The notes under the pieces: model-generated
Databases searched by the model: none
Seen by the model: the letters and a program-made list of their open reading frames with translations, nothing else
What the model was told of the DNA's origin: nothing
In this document: piece by piece, positions 60,501-64,000 of the stretch
How positions within the stretch are numbered: the stretch's first letter is position 1
How the letters are laid out: each line of letters begins with the position of its first letter
Position numbers and translations under genes: made by a program
Assembly: GCA_035041965.1 (NCBI GenBank)
Contig: JAPYMA010000977.1
Span: 1 to 64,000 of the forward strand
Origin: Anisakis pegreffii
Taxonomy: Eukaryota; Nematoda; Chromadorea; Rhabditida; Anisakidae
Reading direction: 5' to 3'
DNA: 64,000 nucleotides

Positions 60501-61628
60501 CAATGTTCGTATTATCTCTATCGAACGATGCATTACTATAGGAGAATGCGTTTCAAGAGGTGATCAAGAGTACGCACTTCAGCTCGAAAAACATCGGTCA
60601 GTCAACGAAACCGAAACGAAGTGAACGCATTCGTAAAAGTGACGAATTGCAACGAGAAAAGGAACAACATTTTATTGGTTTGTTTTTTTTTTCAGTGCTA
60701 TCATGAATTGTTCAATTGTATGATAATAGTAGCCAGCCAGCCGTATTGAGGTCAATATCTATAGCTTAAAGAAGTATCTGTTGTTGATAAGTCCAACAAA
60801 ACGTCACTCACTTGCAGCATACGTCCCCCCAGATGCGCAATCTGAACGAGCATTGGCCGTTAATGGTGATAGGGGTTTCGGTGCTGATCTCATGGCAAAT
60901 ACGATTGAGATGTGTGCTGATGATGTCACTGAAATGCATAAGCAAGAAAATCGAAAGAAATGGTTCGTTCTTATTAATGTGTATAAATTTGAGTGGTTAT
61001 TATTTCATTAGGCATTCGAAAACGCTTGTGATAAAATCAAAATGAACTGAAGGGATCGTAAACGTAAGCGCTTCGTTGCTGAATCCAGTGAGCACCCATC
61101 GAAGAAAAGAGTGCGAACAGAGGATGGCACCTATGTGCCAGCAACCTATCGATCGGGTCGTTACGAGAAATGGCAGTCCAAACAGAAAATCGGTTATCGG
61201 AACGAGGACAACAATAGTGATGATAATGACAACGATAAGGCATCACGCAACAAACAACAATTCGTTCGTGTTTGATCACATTATATTTGATTTCATTCTA
61301 AAATTTACATGAATTATCTATGATTCGGCAATTAATCTGAGGCATTTTGCGTTTTGTGAGTGTGAGCGATGATAAAAGCTATCATTTATGGACTCAAGTT
61401 TATTTGAGTTGATGCTTGAAATTATCTACATTGTAGAATAATCGCTCAAGAGGTCGAGATCGAAATAAGAAGATGCCAAATGTAGTGGTAAAACGTTCGG
61501 AACTGAAGAATCCAGATCAGATTCTGAAGCAGAGACGAAAGAAGGAGAGTATTCGTGCCTATCAATCGCATCGTCGTGACGAGAATCTGAAGAAGAAGAC
61601 TGGTAGAAATAATAAACAACGTTCATAG
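57506..61628 (+). CDS. DDX54: ATP-dependent DEAD-box RNA helicase DDX54 (yeast Dbp10)
   Basis: Sixteen exons; 15 are placed precisely: 57506-57596, 57763-57861, 58001-58158, 58335-58426, 58534-58663, 58734-58842, 58971-59223, 59360-59490, 59562-59696, 59757-59848, 59959-60189, 60268-60465, 60542-60677, 61053-61263 and 61437-61628. Exon 14 ends at 60962 and starts near 60770-60790. The helicase core is complete: Q motif [11 protein letters not shown], motif I SRTGSGKT, Ia PTRE, TPGR, II DEAD, III SAT, ARGVD and VI HRVGRVARAG (split by an intron). The C-terminal DBP10 domain includes [11 protein letters not shown] and [11 protein letters not shown], and the basic end holds [10 protein letters not shown]. 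About 810 aa (human 881). It acts in nucleolar 60S ribosome assembly. My exon 13/14 junction does not keep phase and needs transcript data. AATAAA at 61725. Confidence 0.95.
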
Positions 61629-61724
61629 ATTTTTCTGTTCATCATTCGTTTTGTTATTGTTGTGATCGGTATTGTTATTATTGTTGAAAGTTTATTGTTG
61701 TTGTTATTTTTGATTGTAATATTC

Positions 61725-61730
61725 AATAAA
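61725..61730 (+). terminator. Candidate poly(A) signal for DDX54
   Basis: AATAAA lies 97 bases after the DDX54 TAG, followed by a T-rich stretch. Confidence 0.6.
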
Positions 61731-62360
61731 GGTTTCGATTTGTTTTCGTATAATCTTCATATAAAATGGAAGGCTGTTCATATTCAGCAATAACTAGTTA
61801 TACCTTAAAATGAAGTGTGTGCATCACTTTTTCGTATCGATTGTTTGTGTGCGTCAATTGAATATAAGCACTTTCATTAGCTTGCGCATTAAGTTGTGCG
61901 AAAGAAATTAATGGATTGCACAATTGGCTGTTATAAAACAAATTGCGTCAATGCTTATTGCGATGATTAGTAGTTTTTGTAGCTTTACAACGATTCATTC
62001 CATCGTTTGATTGCTCAGTTTTATTGTTCTTTTCAACGTTGATCATAATCGTCGCCCCTTATCAATCCTTCCGGTAGTGACCTATCATGAGATTTGCATG
62101 CGTTCTGAGTAGGAGAAGCCGTAGACTTAGTGCGCTTATTTATCAGAATTAGAAGCAAACGCGATAAATATTATGGTATCATATTGCCGATTGAATGAGA
62201 TCAACTGTCAGTAAGATGTAATTCGTATGATTGCTGCAAGTTTGATCTGAGTCTTATCGATCATTGATCTGGAAAGGTTTCAGTTTGATTCCGTCCGTCA
62301 ATATTCTATAATTTATATCGTAGACTCATAAACGAGTCGGATTCTCTGCCGAAAGCAGTC
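61731..62360. other. Spacer between DDX54 and CDIPT
   Basis: No ORF. It should contain the CDIPT promoter or trans-splice site; an AG-ending CGAAAGCAG lies directly before the CDIPT ATG. Confidence 0.5.
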
Positions 62361-63350
62361 ATGAGCGATACGACTAAAAACACGAATGTTTGGTTGTTCT
62401 ACCCGAATCTGATCGGGTATGGTCGTATTCTAACGGCATTCCTATCGTTCGAGGCGATGCCGTATGCACCGTTGCGATCAGCACTTTGGTATGCGCTGAG
62501 TGCTCTGCTAGACGCAGTTGATGGACATATCGCGAGAATGTTCAATCAGAGTTCGTTGCTTTGTTGTTGATCTGCTGCTTTTGTGAGTTGAGGCGATCAC
62601 TTAATACGGCTATTTGTTGTTTTATGTACACGTTTCGGTGCAATGCTTGATCAGCTGGTGGATCGTTGTACGACACTGGCGATGGTGATGTGTCTGTGCG
62701 CATTCTATCCAAAATATCTGTTCCTCTTTCAATTATCCGCCATTATCGACATTGCTTCACACTGGTTGCACTTACATGCCACTGATCTCACGCAACAAAC
62801 CACACACAAGGTGATGGTGATTGGCTTTCTTTCATATCTTGTTCTAGAATCGCTTAGTTATGACACGATAGAATTATTTGATGACACGAGCGATTTCATT
62901 GAGTTTTCAATTTAATTGAGATTGAGTGTTTTATTGAATTCAATTTCATAGTAACATTCGATTCTGAATTTCGAAAACAATTCCACTGAATTTTAAAACA
63001 TACAATTGCGTATCTGAAAATTGACGAAGGAATAGAATAGTTACGTTTGAGGTTAATAAAAGTTGATCATATTGAAGGCGTCAAGCAATCGCATTCTGCA
63101 TCTCTACTATACATCTCGTCAGTTCTTGTTCTTTATGTGTGCCGGTAATGAAGCATTCTACGGACTGCTCTACATCAATCACTTCTACTCAGGACCGGCG
63201 CTCTTCGGTGCATATCTGGTGCCGACGCTCACGTGTCTGTGTTTTCCAGTTGCGTTCGTGAAGGCTTGTATCAGTGTCGTGCACCTGGTCACCGCTGCAC
63301 AAACCGTTGTCAAACACGATATCGCTAACATACAATCACGTCAACAATAA
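62361..63350 (+). CDS. CDIPT: Phosphatidylinositol synthase (CDP-diacylglycerol--inositol transferase, CDIPT/PIS)
   Basis: Three exons (62361-62550, 62626-62810, 63078-63350) give 215 aa (human 213). It starts NVWLFYPNLIGYGRILTAFL like the family. The CDP-alcohol phosphotransferase motif D-G-x2-A-R-x8-G-x3-D-x3-D is intact as DGHIARMFNQ(S)TRFGAMLDQLVD. SHWLHLHATDL and ILHLYYTSRQ, MCAGNEAFYGLLY follow, with several TM helices and a C-terminal SVVHLVTAAQTVVKHD. The enzyme makes phosphatidylinositol from CDP-DAG and myo-inositol in the ER. The correct x8 spacing requires exon 2 to start at 62626, after ...GTTTTAT, so the first intron would end in AT, not AG. Confidence 0.95.
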
Positions 63351-64000
63351 ATTCTTATCAACAATTCTACTAAAATTTAACTTATCGTCTTGTACGGAAA
63401 TTGTTTGCGTTCTATTTATTCATAACAACTTCAGTTGCCAGCTTACACTGAAATTCTTTTCACGTTTATTTCGATGCTTCGTGTTGATCTCTGACTTTAA
63501 ATTATCTTTATAGTTTTCACATTTTGTATCCAATGTTGTTATAGTTGACAATGTGATGGTGGTGGCTATTTGTGATGTTTGTGTTGTGATAGTGATCATT
63601 AGCGTTCGAATGAGATTCGATTCCGCTCAGTGCGTGTCCCGTGCTCTGTCGACGATGTGTTTACAGCCTCATAAAATTTTTTTCTTACGCAGTAATTTCT
63701 AATTGATTGCACATTCATGCAAACAAAAATGAATTAAAATGGAATGTCGTTCAGCAGCAATCAAATGACATCTCAACTTATATTCAATCACATAAATATG
63801 CACCATTAATCCGGCCGTAACAAGAACACATTCAAATACTTTAAATTGTTTAAAGCACTGTAAACATAACATATTTCGAGTTTATCATTATACACAGTGT
63901 TCATATATTGTTATAATTATTCAGCACAACTCACATCAAATAATTCACAAAAAAAAATCTCGTTTTATTCCTATTGCATTCATATGTTCAAACAACTAAT
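63351..64000. other. CDIPT 3' flank
   Basis: A plus-strand frame at 63274-63513 overlaps the CDIPT end and is a shadow. The rest is AT-rich with no gene, repeat or RNA recognised. Confidence 0.5.

Noticed and set aside
1..64000. CRISPR array, bacterial operons, insertion sequences or plasmid features
   Set aside because: The DNA is plainly eukaryotic with spliceosomal introns throughout. No spaced direct repeats of CRISPR type and no transposase or integrase genes were seen.

Overview
The window is nuclear DNA from a nematode. It is AT-rich, and its genes are split into many short exons by introns of about 41-850 nt, mostly 50-150 nt. Acceptors are of the TTTCAG or TTAAG/TGAAG type. The gene content is typically nematode: a WAGO-type Argonaute, an EOR-1-like BTB/nine-finger protein and polycystin-2, plus secreted Cys-rich proteins. 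A parasitic or free-living nematode outside the Trichinella/Trichuris branch is my inference; I cannot name the species. All gene models below were assembled by hand from splice sites and reading phase.

Layout, left to right. A foldback (MITE-like) element sits at 1-470. TMEM115 (+, 1807-3988) and a ZFAND4-like UBL/AN1 gene (+, 5570-8145) follow. SF3A2 (-, 8569-9643) converges on the latter. About 7 kb of repeat-rich DNA comes next (9.6-17 kb), with only unassigned exon candidates. Then come a complete 17-exon WAGO Argonaute (-, 17005-21528), an unassigned two-exon gene end (+, 23006-23306), ILVBL/HACL2 (-, 24739-28565) and DBR1 (-, 29288-31815). Divergent from DBR1 is a tiny two-exon gene (+, 32151-32459), which converges on another small unknown gene (-, 32726-33266). 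After a second copy of the dispersed repeat (34.56-35.3 kb) come eor-1 (+, 35609-40447), PKD2 (-, 41382-45900), a tandem-repeat secreted Cys-rich protein with an RKKR site (+, 48575-50612), and a tail-to-tail secreted Cys-rich/chitin-binding-like gene (-, 51108-52884). Last are the divergent pair MICU1 (-, 54634-57074) and DDX54 (+, 57506-61628), then CDIPT (+, 62361-63350).

Functionally the window mixes housekeeping genes with more lineage-specific ones. The housekeeping set covers the early spliceosome (SF3A2), lariat debranching (DBR1), ribosome biogenesis (DDX54), PI synthesis (CDIPT), mitochondrial Ca2+ gating (MICU1), ER 2-hydroxyacyl-CoA cleavage (ILVBL) and Golgi retrograde traffic (TMEM115). 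The lineage-specific set covers secondary small RNAs (WAGO), sensory cilia (PKD2) and EGF/Ras/Wnt-linked transcription (EOR-1). No operon structure is evident.

The most novel item is the 361-residue secreted protein at 48.6-50.6 kb. It has four near-identical CFPxPSGGCxCN modules, one per phase-1 exon, followed by a dibasic RKKR boundary and a divergent fifth module. An in-frame stop and AATAAA signals in the intron before RKKR suggest a second, shorter product. Other points of interest are a 32-bp intronic hairpin in ILVBL, an Argonaute that lacks slicer residues, an apparent non-AG acceptor in CDIPT, and two or three small unrecognised genes.
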